Positions 1-11,647 of a stretch of 64,000 nucleotides of DNA are shown piece after piece. The DNA comes from Morinoia aosen (Eukaryota; Arthropoda; Malacostraca; Amphipoda; Talitridae). Position 1 is the first letter of the stretch. Each line of letters opens with the position of its first letter. The stretch covers positions 80,965,130 to 81,029,129 of the forward strand of contig CM059567.1 of assembly GCA_030386875.1 (NCBI GenBank), given 5' to 3'. Under the pieces are notes generated by a model. The model saw only the letters and a list, made by a program, of their open reading frames with translations. It was not told where the DNA came from and did not search any database. The position numbers were made by a program, and so were the translations under genes.

Positions 1-397
1 CGAGGGCGCGTGAGGTGAACTGTGTGTGTATGTGTGTGCGTAGTGAGGTGTCAGGGGGGCAGGGAGGGAGGGAGTCGTATAGTGTTTTGAGGTGTGTGGC
101 CGGGGTGGTGTGTAATGTTCGTTGGGTTGGCCGGGGTTGTTGCATGTAGTGTAGCGGGTGGGCAGGGTCTTGTGTGGAGGTGTAGAAGTTTGTCCCTAGC
201 GTGTTCATGTGGTCAAGGAGGGGGAGGACAAGGGCTTCTTCGTGTAGGTGTGCTATAGGGGTCGATCGTGTACAGCCCGTGGCAATGCGCAACGCTGTGT
301 TTTGTGTGGACTGTAGTTTCTGTAAGTGTGTGTGAGCAGTGTCTGCGTACCAAGATGTGTGTGCGTAAGTGAGGATGGGTCTGATGAACTGTTTGTA
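1..397 (-). pseudogene. Non-LTR retrotransposon ORF2, C-terminal part (Ingi/Vingi-like element)
   Basis: Minus-strand translation gives the tail of a reverse-transcriptase polyprotein, with recognisable pieces RPILTYAHTSWYADT, QNTALRIATGC and PIAHLHEEALVLPLLDH. This is the post-RT region typical of I/Jockey/Ingi-type elements (ALRIATGC followed by HLH.E..iLP). It is the continuation of the RT domain that stops at 1801: reading across the 398-1800 insertion, the frame continues as ..DITTV followed by YKQFIRP. The element runs off the window start, so its 3' end is not visible. The strand is very poor in G, giving runs of T, H and P codons. Confidence 0.8.
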
Positions 398-1800
398 TTG
401 TTACGATCCCTATTTTATCTTCGATCGATATATTTTTCGTCGGCCAATTTTCCAGAGGTAATTCCTTCTCTGCATTATCTCTCGTCATTTTCTCGTCGCT
501 TTCATTTTCTTTCGGTCAATGGTCGAGACTGAAGGCCTCAATTATTCTATTTTATTAGTATTAAAGATCGAAATAGACTGAGACTTTTCAATGTCATTAG
601 TTGTGATTAAACATGATATTATAGCAAATCGAATAGGGCCTCATTAAGGTAAGTGACGACACTGTTACAACGTAAATTTATGTTATAATGATGACGTCCT
701 TCAAATAGCAATGGATTACATATTCGAATAGTGATTGACTTGCGATGTACATGTCGTATTAAAGAATCTAGATGATCGTGACATATTCAAATCTCAGAAA
801 CTACTCTAATCTATCAGAAAATACAGTTACAGGAGATCGCATCATGATCTCACGATAAGCAGGTGAAGCCTTCATTACTTGACCATTAATACATTGATAA
901 TTACGATAAGCACATTTTATATGAGGTGAAGCCTCCGCGGAATCATTTATCTTGCGAAATACAGAACATTTAACTCATCAATAAACCTAGCGCAATACAT
1001 TTAGGGTACAGAATCTAGACCTACCACGCGAAGCAAAGGGAACGTGAAGGTACGGATTACAATGTCACATTGGGATACTTAGCTCAGTCCTGAATGGCGC
1101 CTACGAGTCAACACACGACTCATTGAATAACCAGTGAATGACAAGTGAACAATCAGTGATTAACAGTGAACAACCCTCACTGCTTGGCTGGCTCGCCAAG
1201 ACAGCGAGGTAAGAGAGCACAAGTAGACGCGACCGTGATTCTCGATCGCTGGTCAGCTAATGCCCGGGCCGTCGCTTTCCAAGCGCAGGAGCCTGAGACG
1301 CCGTTCGCATTGAGAACAAACATGTCTTTATAGACAATGTTTTACATTAGTTATTTTAATCGGAAATGGCAAGTGTCGTCATATAATTAGAAGAGAATAG
1401 ACTTACAATTGGATGACAGTTAATTTACCCAGAGTAAATACGATCCTAAGTCTCTAATGAAGGGAAAGAATATACGTTGAGCAAATGGAAGCATTAGGCA
1501 GTCCGACAAGCTGTCGATGTTTCGTGACGTGTCGCTCATAGAGGGTGTGGTTGTGCGCCTTTCTAGCGATGGGGATGATGTCGCCGTTGAATGCGACGGT
1601 TGGTAGAGCTGAAGGCGACGGTTGACGATGTCTAGGCGAAGATGTGGAGACCAGAATATGCAGTCCTTTTTGGCGAGAAGATATTTCTATGGAAGCCAGT
1701 CTTTTCGAGGAAATTTCAGTCGCTAGCTAGGCAGACTTTTACTTCTAAACGCTCATTCAAACACAGCGTAGAGTATAGTCACAGCAGAACCATGACAGCA
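398..1800. mobile_element. 1.4 kb insertion inside the retrotransposon, possible solo LTR
   Basis: The ORF2 frame is broken exactly here and resumes on the other side, so this block is a later insertion. It begins (t)TGTTACGATCCC and ends ATGACAGCA, the TG...CA ends expected of an LTR. It contains no long ORF. I could not find a clean 4-6 bp target-site duplication; at most the two junctions share TA. A solo LTR is the best reading, and a non-autonomous DNA element is the alternative. The interior (about 540-1640) shows no feature I can name. Confidence 0.45.
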
Positions 1801-3561
1801 TACTGTTGTTATGTCTTCCTTGGAGTGGCCGTATGTAGTGTGTGTTAGTGCTCGGAGGACGTTCAGCCTAGTGTTGCATTTAGTGTTGATATTGTTAGTG
1901 TGTGGGCTGAACGTAAAACCTCTGTCATATGTAACTCCAAGGATTTTGGGTGTGTCTGTGTAGGGGATGGGGGTGTTGTTGAATGTGACGTGGGGATGGA
2001 TGTTGTATTCTCTATTATAAGGTGTGATGAGTGTGAGTGAGGATTTGTTTGCGGAGACCTTGAGTCTGTTTGTTTCTAGCCAGTTCTCTATTATGTGGAT
2101 GTAGTCTTGTAGTTGAGTGGCGGCGGTCTCGTGTTTAGGGTGTAGGGAGAAGATGGTTAGGTCGTCTGCGTATGTGAGGAGGTGTGTTTGTGGGTGTGTA
2201 GGGGCCGGTATGTCGTGGAGGAATAAGTTAAATAGTGTAGGTGAGAGCACGGAGCCCTGCGATACTCCGTTGGTGAAGTGTTTTGTTATGGAGGACTTGC
2301 CGTTGTATGTTGTGTAGCCATGGCGGCCCGAAAGAAAATTGGCGAGCCATTTCTGAAGGTTATGGTGGATGTGTGTGTTGAGTATTTTGTTAATAAGTAA
2401 GTGACGTGGAACTGTGTCAAAGGCTTTGCTTATGTCAATGGCAGCTAACAGTGTGCGTGGAGCAGGTTTGGGAGAGTTAAGGCCTTCGAGAATTGTTTGT
2501 GTCATGTGCGTGAGGAGAGTGTTAGTGGAGTGTTGTTGCCTGAAGCCGTGTTGTGAGGGTGAGAGTGGGACGTGTGGTGAGATGTTGTGAAGAACCAGCC
2601 TCTCTAGTATCTTTGAAGGGTTGCACAGAAGTGATATAGGTCTGTAAGAGGCTGGATCTGTGGGTGATTTGTTGGGCTTCAGGATGGGTAGGATCTTGGC
2701 TGTCTTCCAGATGTTGGGTATGCTGTTGTTTGCGACTGAGTGGTTGAAGATGTCTGTGAGGGCCCTGATGGCTTGTGGTCCTAAGTGTTTGAGGTGAATG
2801 TATGAGATGCCATCAGGTCCGGTGCTGCCTGTATGTTTAGTGTTGGAGACGGCCACCGCCGTCATGTGAGGTGTAAAGGGCGTGTACGTGTTGATCTGTA
2901 GAGCATGCAGGCGGCGCAGTATGATCTTATTCTCGTGTTTGTGCGGGAGTCGGCTAATGTTTGAGTAGTGTTTAATGAGTGTGTCCGCCTGCTGCTTGTC
3001 TGTGGGGATGTTTGTGTGGTGAGAGAGGATGGCCTCGTGCGTGGTAGTGTTGTCGGTGTATTTGTTATTGAGGCCCCTCAGAAGTTTCCATAGTCTACTT
3101 GGGTGTGTGTCAAAAGTGATCGTGTCTAGTGTTTGTTTCCACCTGGCTCGTTGTTCGTCTTTGATGTTGTTGTTTATTTCTACATTGAGTTCTTGTATTC
3201 TAGCCAGGGTGTTGGGTGTGAGGGGAAGTGAGCGAAGATGGTTCCTAGTTTGAAGTTTGAGTTTTGTGTCGCGGTTGAATGTTGGATTAAAGTGTCTTCT
3301 GTGTCCTGTTGGAATATGGTGTTCGTTTGCGTTCGTGATGGCTGTGTTAAAGTGTTGTACTGCCGCATCAATGCTGGTGTAGTTGTTCAAAGTGGAATTG
3401 TGTAAAGAGTCTTCGATTGATGCGGTGAAGGAGTGCCAATCTGCGTGTTTGTAATTTGTGAATGAGCGTGAGTGTAGTGAGGGGAGTGGTCTGTGAAATG
3501 AGAGTGTAATGAGAAGAGGGAGGTGATCGGAGGGAGTTCGTGGAGCGCATGCCACGAGCAT
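1801..3561 (-). pseudogene. Reverse transcriptase domain of Ingi/Vingi-like non-LTR retrotransposon
   Basis: One long minus-strand frame of about 590 codons. It opens with the last endonuclease motif (SDHLPL), passes a linker, then shows the RT blocks in order: GPDGISYIHLKHL, YRPISLL, QHGFRQQHST, DISKAFDTVPRHLL, GVSQGSVLSPTLFNLF, the catalytic YADD, and KILGVTYD. It copies element RNA into DNA at the nicked target. The published reading stop near 1753 is artificial: codons after 1801 come from the inserted LTR-like block. Upstream it is one frame off the endonuclease ORF, so this copy is dead. Clade assignment (Ingi/Vingi rather than I or Jockey) rests on motif resemblance only. Confidence 0.85.
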
Positions 3562-4232
3562 CTGAGGGCAAGTGATGGTGAAGCCAGGGATATGTCAGGG
3601 GAGGTGGGGGTGGTGTTAATGTTATAGGGCTTGCGGGTGGGTGTGTCGGGGTCATTGAGGATTACCAGGGAGTCTAGCTGTTGAAAGATGAGGTGTCAGC
3701 GGGTATCGTTCGTTTGGGAGGTGAGCCATGTAGTGTGGTGAGCGTTGAGGTCCCCCAGGACGTAGATGTCAGGTAGTGTTTCTACGTATGATGTGTTTGG
3801 GGAGTATCCTGGGGGGCATGAGGAGGTCGGAGGGATGTAAATGTTTGCGATGTTGATGTCGTGTTTGTGTACCCTAATTCTTACAGTCTGTATTTCTAGA
3901 GTGTTGTCTTGGGGCATGTTTGCGAGTGTGTGGGCTGTTGTGTTTGTGAATGGGATTGACTTGTGTATGAGGGTGATAAGGCCGCCGCCGCCGTCTCTTT
4001 GTCTGTCGAGTCTAAGTGTCGTGTAACCAGGAAACTTTGGTGTAAGTGAAGTGTTCCTAAGTTTTGTTTCCTGGATGGCGGCTATGTGTATGTTGTGGGT
4101 AGTGAGTGTGTGTTTAAGTTCCATCTGTTTGTTTGTAATGCCGTCTATGTTTAATTGTAGTATGTTAAGTTGATGGGAGGGCGGCGTTAAGTCGATTGTT
4201 TGTAGGATGGGGCGTAAGGGGCGGAGAGTCAA
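3562..4232 (-). pseudogene. APE-type endonuclease domain of the same non-LTR retrotransposon
   Basis: The minus-strand frame 4232-3696 translates to an apurinic/apyrimidinic-like endonuclease: NILQLNIDGI near the start, AAIQETKL (catalytic Glu), DGGGGLITLI, ANIYIPP, and VLGDLNAHHTTW (Asp/Asn/His catalytic motif). This enzyme nicks target DNA to prime reverse transcription. A frameshift near 3690 separates it from the frame that carries the final SDH motif at about 3525. The stretch 3562-3695 is the decayed junction, where several frames each keep only part of the sequence. Confidence 0.82.
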
Positions 4233-4342
4233 GAGGGGGGAGGGAGGAGGGTTGGGGGGGGGGGGGTGTCGTCTCGTCTGGGGGGAGGGAGTCTCTGTGG
4301 GGAGGACGTGCCCGAAGGCGGGGACGGGGAGGAGTCCGGGTG

Positions 4343-4939
4343 TTAGAAGTTAGAAGCTGCGTCGGGGGAGCTGTCTTGGGGTGGGTTGTCGTTGGGGTCA
4401 GGGAGAGGGTGAGGGGCAGGAGGGAGACACCCAGGCGACTGGGGGGCGGGCGTGGGGGATTGTGTTATGTTATGGGTTGGGTGGCAGTGCAGGCACAACC
4501 ACCCGGGCGGTATATGTTGGTGTTGTCTCACCCCAGAGCATCGTATATTGTAGTGGGTCCAAGAGCTGCACCGTATGCACTGGATGGCACCCATACGCCG
4601 TTGGTATGGGCGGGTGCAGGTCGGACAGGGATAGTCGGGGCCGGGGTTTGTTTCTATGTCTCCAGAAAGGAGGAGTAGGAGACGGGGCAGCAGCGCCGGG
4701 CCGCTACTGCCCCCTAGGGAAAAAACTCTGGGGTGGTGTGGGGAGGGTGTACCTCCTTTGGAGGCCGGGCGAAGCCCAGGGCAGCACTCTGGCCGCGTCC
4801 CCGAGAAGGCCGCCGGGGCGGCCCCCCGAGAACAAGGAAGGGTTGGGACCTTTCGCAGTTCGACGAACCGGCGCCCCCACCGCGAGCAGGCGGTGGAGGG
4901 CATTCGTGGGCATTGGAGGGCATTCCAAATGGTCCGCAA
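4343..4939 (-). pseudogene. N-terminal ORF of the element: 2A motif plus PHD-like zinc finger
   Basis: A 198-codon minus-strand frame starting at the ATG at 4939. Residues 84-92 are Leu-rich and lead into GDIETNPGP (residues 93-101), a consensus 2A ribosome-skipping peptide. Directly after it comes a Cys/His-rich segment, residues about 102-153, with the pattern CPTC...CIRC..WTHYNIRC...WLCLHC. This resembles the PHD-type finger found at the N terminus of some CR1/I/Ingi-like elements. The tail is Pro-rich. The frame ends at 4343, then a poly-C tract (plus-strand G run at about 4255-4267) precedes the endonuclease in another frame. The intact element may therefore have encoded one polyprotein. 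The start codon is the first ATG in frame and could be upstream. Confidence 0.75.
4637..4663 (-). other. 2A ribosome-skipping motif GDIETNPG/P
   Basis: The nine codons read G-D-I-E-T-N-P-G-P, matching the D(V/I)ExNPG^P consensus exactly, with the hydrophobic Leu run usual upstream. In other 2A proteins the ribosome skips the final Gly-Pro bond and releases two proteins. Here the 100-residue leader would be separated from the zinc finger and downstream enzymes. Confidence 0.85.
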
Positions 4940-6440
4940 GACTGACGCAGCGTTTTATTTGACTGAAGTGCTCGTGGAAAGAGTTCTCCCAGGATAATCT
5001 TAAGTTTCTGTGTGCTTAGCAGTGTGATTATGTGTCAGAAAACTATTAGTTTAATTCTTGTGTTCTCGAACTAGTTATACTTGTCGCTCCGCCACCATGC
5101 ATTGTGTGTTTGATAGTGGTGAAAAGCCGGCTCCTAGAGCATTCAATGATGCTGCTGGCAACTGGCGAAACACCTACATCGAGTTAGACTAGCCTTTTCT
5201 TTAAATTCTGATGTTCTCTCCAACTAGGATGCTGTATTGTGATGCTAGGAATTTAACAATTCAGATAGGTAAACTAAGGTATTTAGCAGGCCCAGTGAAT
5301 GTGTGGTTTTTACAAATTTGCTCATTAAATTTTGACTTTGAATTTGAGTTGAATATTGAACTTCAGTCTAATCCTTCACAACTGACGTGTTTGAGTATAA
5401 AAACATAGGATGTGAATAGTTGGTCGGTACTAGCGACTTTACTGTGCATAGCTCAAAATTTTACAAAAAAAATACTTTTTTCTTTTGAATGTCAATATTT
5501 TGTTGGCTCCTCACCCATGAGCTGTGCTGGGCAAGTTGCGCCAGTCAGTAAGGTAGAAGCCTAGAGTTAAAGTATTTTCAAAGGTAGACTGGGAATATGC
5601 TCAGAAATTTATGCAACCACTCGCCCATGTAATTTTGTGTTCTCAGGGTGACGTTGGCCAAAGTGTACTTGTTGCCCTTGGGACAGTTACCATGTATTTA
5701 AATGAAGTAATTTAAATTTGGCGACTCATTTCAAACCCTTTCAGTATTAGGCTGATCAATGAGATAGCCGTTTTTTTTTAAAATAGGTAATTATAGCTCA
5801 TCTACTGCATTCATGTACATTAACTTTAAGCTCTGATTATTCCGCGGCTGAATAGGCCGTAGTGCTAGTCTGCTGTTTCTATTTTAGCTTGCTCCTGCAT
5901 CAGAGACCTGACCCTTTTAAACCTTTTCTCCCTCCACAGGTAGAGTAAAGAAAATCAAAATAGTCTCCATTTCTGTAGGTTGAAATAGAAAGGCTATTGT
6001 AAGGGACCTTCCCCCATTGTTTGTGAGTACACCGGGGTGTTATCAGGTTGTTCCACCGAGGCTGCAAACCAGTACCACTGTAGCATTTAATTTGTGAAAC
6101 CGTTAGAATTAATGTCAAAGACGAGTCCTTGAAATTACAATTAGTGTGCGAGTGTACTGTCCTCCTTTGACCACAGTGCACATATTTAATAGTAAAAATT
6201 ATAATGGGAAGCTAAGAAAAAACCTTCCATGTGTATGTTTATAAATTGAATTTTTTCATTACTGTGTGCTCAAACAAAGTATAAAAATGTATTTCCTATT
6301 TAGAAGTCAAACCTTCTTTAATATTCTGCCTCAGATATTCCAATAGTTGTCTCATTGTGTTATGCGATTGGCCTGACAATTGTATGAAATCAGATTTCAT
6401 CCCCTCTCTCATATTGCCGGGTACGGGAGTACGATGGAGA
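4940..6440. other. No gene recognised
   Basis: About 4940-5000 is probably the 5' UTR of the adjoining retrotransposon. The remaining 1.4 kb is AT-rich with short ORFs only. I see no conserved motif, RNA gene or long repeat in it. Confidence 0.5.
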
Positions 6441-6444
6441 GAAC

Positions 6445-6490
6445 AAGCTCTCTCGTAGGATGATATAAAAGATTCTTGCCATAAATAAAA
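6445..6490 (+). promoter_or_regulatory. TATA-like site, possibly in an old LTR
   Basis: GATATAAAAG followed about 15 nt later by AATAAA lies in sequence that is later split by the hAT insertion. With the AATAAA near 10020 and the CCGGTGGTGGCAGCAGC stretch near 10170 it could be a decayed LTR. No second LTR or coding region is visible, so this is weak. Confidence 0.2.
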
Positions 6491-6845
6491 CTTGAATTTG
6501 AGTCTACCACATATAGCTGGGATAATTTGACGCGCTCGGATGCAGCGGTTACACAGAGCTGAGAGACGCTGGTGCTGGTTAGCGCCGGTCGGGTGAATTG
6601 GTCAGGGACTGTAAAATATCAAGACATTAATATAAAAATACTGTGCCGGTCCGATCGTGTAGATGGGGAACAGAGCGTGGGACGAGTCGTTGAATTAGCC
6701 ATGGCTAAAGAGAAAGCTGGCCTCCCACCAAAGCATATTCCTGCACCCCATCTCCCCAAAAGTTACCCCTTTCCCCCCCCCCCAACCGCACCCTCCCTTT
6801 TGGGGAAGGTGCGGGCCCACGACTGGGCTGGCGGAGAGTGAGGAG

Positions 6846-9579
6846 CAGGGTTGCCGATTTAGCCCGAAACGGGCTAAATTTAGCCCTTTTCAATCTCTTT
6901 TAGCCCTCGAAAATTTGCATTTAGCCCTAGCGCGTTTTTTAGCCCCTTATTTTACTAGTTCAGCTCGTTTTTAGCCCGTTCTGATCCTATTCATATAATT
7001 CAGTGTTGAAGATACGTATCGAGTATTTATAATTAAATCTCTTTAAAAGTAAAATATCTAGCTTGTTTTGAGCATTTCACACACAATTTTTGTCTCCATG
7101 CATGGTATCTACTCAAAATTACTAAATTTTCATTGCATTATCTGGTTCGAATCGAGTTCATTGCTCGTTCTAGACTGGTTCAATCGACGTCCAACGGTTT
7201 GGTCTGACAGACGGAGAGAGAGGGTAACTTTACTAACTTACTCTGTTCAGTTTGGTGGCAGCTTGGCATAAGAACAGTGGCAGTAACATAGAGTGTGGAA
7301 ATTACGCCGGATTTATTGAAGAAATTCGTTCATAGCATTCAGTTTTGGCAATATTTCAGCAAAATAATCTTTTCATCTGTGTTTGAACCGAAGTAAACCA
7401 CCATGGAAAAGGAGAAGAAGTACACCCAAAAGTTCAGAAGCGAGTGGCTGAATAATCCTAAATATAAAGATTGGTTGCAGCGAATTGAAGGCGACAGCGC
7501 AAAATGTCGTTGTAAGTATTGTAAATGTCTAATTTCTGCGAAAGTATATGACATCGATAGACATATTTCTACTGCGAAACATAAGACAGCCATGAAACCT
7601 TTCAGTGATCAGCGATCGACTCTACTTTCTTTCGTTAAAGTGGAAAATAATGACACCAAAAGAGCTGAGTGTAAACTTGCTCTTTTCCTTGCTTGCCATG
7701 GTGCCATTTCTCTGTCAGATCATTTAGGCAATGTTTGCAAATCCCTATTTTCTGATAGTAAAAGTTGCAACGACTTGAAACTCCACCGTACCAAGTGCAC
7801 AGCTGTAATTCAAAATGTTCTGGCTCCGTATTTTAAACAAGATTTAGTCGAAGATATTGGTGATGGTAGTTTCAGCTTGATAATTGATGAAAGCAATGAT
7901 GTTTCTACCAATAAATTATTAGGCTTGATTATTAGATATTTCTCAAAATCGAAAAACGATATTGTGGTAAGTCTGTTGGATTTAATTCGATTGGACGCAT
8001 GCAATGCTGAGGCTATTTGCAATGCGGTGAAATCAAGTCTGAAAGAAAATGGTTTGAAGTTGGAAAATCTCGTTGGCATTGGCACCGACAACGCATCAGT
8101 GATGACTGGAAAACACACTGGTGTGCATGCTCAGCTGAAAACAGAAATACCTAATTTAATTCTCATCAAGTGCGTATGCCATTCTATCCAACTTGCTGTT
8201 TCAAGTTCAGTTGCACAAGCACTTCCTCGACATTTGGAGTTCCTCATCAAAGAAACTTACAATTGGTTTGCGCATTCTTCTCTTCGGCGGAACAAATACA
8301 ATGAAATTTACGCAACTCTGAATGATGATAAATTGCCTCTGAAATTAATCATGTGTAGCCAAACTAGATGGTTATCAATCGCCAAAGCAGTTTCTCGAAT
8401 CCACGATCAGTGGATTGAATTGAAGACCCATTTCGAAATCACAAAATCTCAAGAACGTTGCTACAATTCTGAACAATTGTTCTCAATGTTTTGTGATGAA
8501 CGAAAATATATTTATTTATCTTTTTTGAGACCAATTCTTGATGAAGTTAGCAGAACAAATAAACTGTTTGAGGGTGAGAAATGCGATCCTGTCAAGTTAT
8601 TGAATGACTTGCAACAATTGATACATTCTCTTGCTTCAAAGATTCTCATTCCTGGAACAAAAATTGATGAAAATACAAACATCAGAGATAAGTTATACGG
8701 CAATCCATATTTAGGTTACATGGCTGAAACAGAATTGACCAAAGCAAGGATCAACGATGACGACAAGAAGAACATTCGGCAACGATGCATCAATTTCTTG
8801 TTAGAGCTGATAGAACAATTGCGATCGCGTCTTCCTGATAATTACAACATTTTAAAGTCAATGTCTGATTTAAGTATCAAGTCTTGCTTGAATCCTATAA
8901 AACCTGACATAATTCCATTGGCAAAAATGTTCATCTCCAATTGCTCAGACCTTACTAAACTAGATTTTCAGCGGAAGCAGCTGCATACAGTGTCTTGGAA
9001 GACAGTGAATACAGAAGAACGGTAAATTTCTGGGGCGAAGTTCGCAATTACAGAGATTCCTCAGATGAAAATCCCTTTGAAGAACTCTGCAAATTTGCCT
9101 TAATGGTTCTGTGCCTTCCCCATTCTAATGCTGATGTTGAGAGAGCATTCAGCCAAGTGAACATCATTAAAAACAAACTTCGAAACAAGATGAACGTATC
9201 AACAATAAATAGTATACTGACAATACGACATGGTCTAAAACGTTATAGCAAGTGCTGCTATGATTTTGATGTTCCCCTGGATGTGATTAAGAAAATTGGA
9301 ACCAATGAAATGTATGAAGCCAGAAAGAGCGAAGATGCTAACGAAGAATTGAATTTAGTTGCTGCATTGGATGACGAATTTCAGGAAATCTTCGGTTCCG
9401 CCCATTAAAGGTAAGGTTATAGGTCATATTTATCATCAAAATATTGTTTAAAATGTTCATTTCCTTAAATTGTCATTTGGCCCCTTTTTTTAGCCCGATC
9501 GTAAAATTTTGGCCCCTTTTCAGCCCTTTTTCTGTACGATTTTAGCCCCAATTGGCAACTGGGAGTTGGCAACACTGGA
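6846..9579 (+). mobile_element. hAT-superfamily DNA transposon, nearly complete
   Basis: Left end CAGGGTTGCC and right end GGCAACACTG(ga) are inverted. The element is flanked by 8 bp direct repeats GTGAGGAG (6838-6845) and CTGAGGAG (9580-9587), one mismatch apart; 8 bp is the hAT target-site length. Both subterminal regions carry many copies of TTTAGCCC or its close variant GGCCCC (left 6857-6980, right 9478-9550), which look like transposase binding sites. The transposase gene fills the middle. The 8 bp repeats and the well preserved ORF suggest a fairly recent insertion. Confidence 0.88.
7403..9408 (+). pseudogene. hAT transposase with one frameshift near the C terminus
   Basis: The start ATG at 7403 sits in a good context (accaccATGG). 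The first frame, 540 codons, has a BED-like zinc finger at residues about 33-60 (CRCKYC...DRHISTAKH). It is followed by the RNase H-like catalytic fold: SLIIDESNDVSTNK (first Asp), VGIGTDNASVMTG (second Asp), KCVCHSIQLA (insert Cys/His) and TRWLS. The dimerisation region hATC (LPHSNADVERAFSQVNIIKNKLRNKM) lies in another frame at 8995-9408. The frame changes within about 8960-9000, so as read the protein loses its dimerisation domain and catalytic Glu region. A small intron ending at TTTTCAG (8963-8969) would be an alternative, but I found no convincing donor. Confidence 0.85.
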
Positions 9580-9587
9580 CTGAGGAG

Positions 9588-10680
9588 GACATTCAGTCGC
9601 CGGCCGGTTCGGTGAGCGGTCAAGGGCTCCGGATGGGAGGGATCAGAGGTTGGTTAAAGTAAAGTCCGGACTAAAACATCGATCGGGTTTGATAAGTGGA
9701 GTTTTCCTTGTGTTCGGTTAAACATTGGACAATTCGACGTGATAAATTATTGAATGTATGGTTGAGGGCGCTGATTTCCAAGCGTATGCGACACGCTTGC
9801 CCTGGCTCGACCTTTTCTTTGGCTCGACCTTTTCTTTGGCTCGACGTTTTCTTTGGCTCGACGTTTTTCCTTGGCTTGAAATATTGGGTACACAGTCTGT
9901 TGTGTTGGTATCGTGGGCGATCCCTCGAAAGATAATCGTGATTCGAGTTGTTCCTGTTGTCCCGTAATCGTAAAAGGTTTTTACCACGCGTGCTCTCGCC
10001 GTCCGTACGTGCCTGCCCAATAAATAATTAAATGCGCGATGCATATCTTTCTCCTCTCCCTCGCTCTTGAACTTGCCATTTAGAAACGCGTGCCCTGACC
10101 CTCCGACGCTACCTATAAATAATAGTTCACGTTTTTTCTCAATAATTAACTAAATCTTAGTTCCGGGTTTCACCCGGTGGTGGCAGCAGCAAATTTACGC
10201 TACCCTCCCATAAACTCTTAACGTAACGCCGTGCAGTGCGAGTTTATCAGGAAGGGAATTAAAGACAGAAAAATAAATGTCCGATATTAAAGGGAAAGAA
10301 AACCCAGAACATTCACAATTATTGACCCCTTTCCAGGTATTGATTTAGTTGCATTCCTTTCCATGTATTGATTTAGTTGCTCTTCGTACCTTGGTCAGCT
10401 ACTTCTCATCTATATTTTCGAACTAGGAGTTTTTTTATTATGCGGTATTGCATACCTTAATCAGTCAGTCCTCTACATTTTTGGAACTAGGAGTTTTCTT
10501 ATTATGCGGTTATTCCTCGTATTGCGCCGAACCTGAAATATACTTGTTTGTGAAGTTCACGGAGTCAACGGGGCTTCAAATAAAACTGAAGAAACCTCGT
10601 GTCTTTGGCGTCCCCTTGAAGTCCGTTCATTCGCGTTGATGTAGTGAAGATCAACATCCACAAATTTGCGCGACAAAATA
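9588..10680. other. Unassigned sequence, possible LTR remnant
   Basis: No coding region recognised. Contains AATAAA near 10020 and a GC-richer block CCGGGTTTCACCCGG (10157-10171, a perfect palindrome) followed by TGGTGGCAGCAGC, reminiscent of an LTR end plus primer-binding site. Two copies of AACTAGGAGTTTT.TTATTATGCGG lie about 61 bp apart (about 10424 and 10485). Confidence 0.3.
9800..9875 (+). repeat. 18 bp tandem repeat, about four copies
   Basis: The unit TTTCTTTGGCTCGACSTT is repeated head to tail about four times. It explains the short Lys/Arg/Ser-rich ORFs on both strands here. Confidence 0.75.
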
Positions 10681-11141
10681 ACCTAAAAGAAAAATAAGTA
10701 ATAGGAAAAAAGACTTCGTAAAACGTAAACATGAAATGGTTTTTAATTTCTCAACAGAAACTTTAAGAAAACTCAAGTTACCGTCAAGGAACAACAGCAA
10801 CAAAAAATATATTTCATATCCTCTGTACGGATATGGGAAATTTACTCAAAGAGTGTAAGGGGCGACACATTGTCACTCAAGATTAACAAGAACATTTATA
10901 CAAACGCACCCACATGTATATACATAAGCATATATATACATACGAGCGTCACATGTGTGTGCAAACATGTACTTAATATTTGCGTACAAGCAATCATATT
11001 ACATATGCATGTTACAAAGATGTCTTGATTGTTGTATAATGTAATGAAAGATAGGATAATTGGCAATAAAAATTCCTGGCTTCTTTTCCAGTATGTACTG
11101 CAGTTCATACTTATTGTGTAGACGCAAGATAACGAGTTATT

Positions 11142-11558
11142 TTAATTTTGAATTCTCTTTAATGTTTGATGGGTTTCGAAGTTCTGGGGGAGTTTGTTCC
11201 ACAGTAAGGCTCCTGATACTGACAGAGCTTTCTGCCCAATGTTAGATGAACGGTATTTGATTAAGACATCATGTCTCCTATTCGGCTTGAGGTTGGTGAC
11301 GGTAGGGGGATGGAATTTCACTATTTCAGCATTGCTCTGAGGAAGATATAAAGAGGAGAATACGTATTGGGTTTTATGCACCAGAAACCTTTCCTGAATA
11401 GGAGTCCAGCCGAAATTATTTAAGAGAGATGTTACGTGATCACTCTTTTTAAATTTACCTTTGCGTACAACCTTAGCTACGAAATTCATGCATTTATGTA
11501 AATCTTTCTGAAGATATTGAGGTATATCTCCCCGTATTAGGCAGGATACAATAGTCAA
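11142..11558 (-). pseudogene. ORF2 C-terminal fragment of the minus-strand retrotransposon
   Basis: 138 codons downstream of the RT palm. The pattern WTPIQERFLVHKTQYVFSSL followed by RRHDVLIKYRSSNIGQKALS and GALLWNKLP is the usual tail of CR1/Jockey-type ORF2 proteins. The same tail is found on the plus strand at about 16855-17010. Confidence 0.75.
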
Positions 11559-11647
11559 TACGAGGTAAAATCAAGGATTGAACGGCCAATAATCTAGATT
11601 CTTCGTCAAGCATTTTTAAAGTCCCGTGAATTGTGTTACAGGTTTTA

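Noticed and set aside
4196-4997. Plus-strand Gly/Arg-rich ORFs up to 193 codons
   Set aside because: Opposite strand of the 2A/PHD ORF; GC-rich sequence leaves few stops, and there are no motifs.
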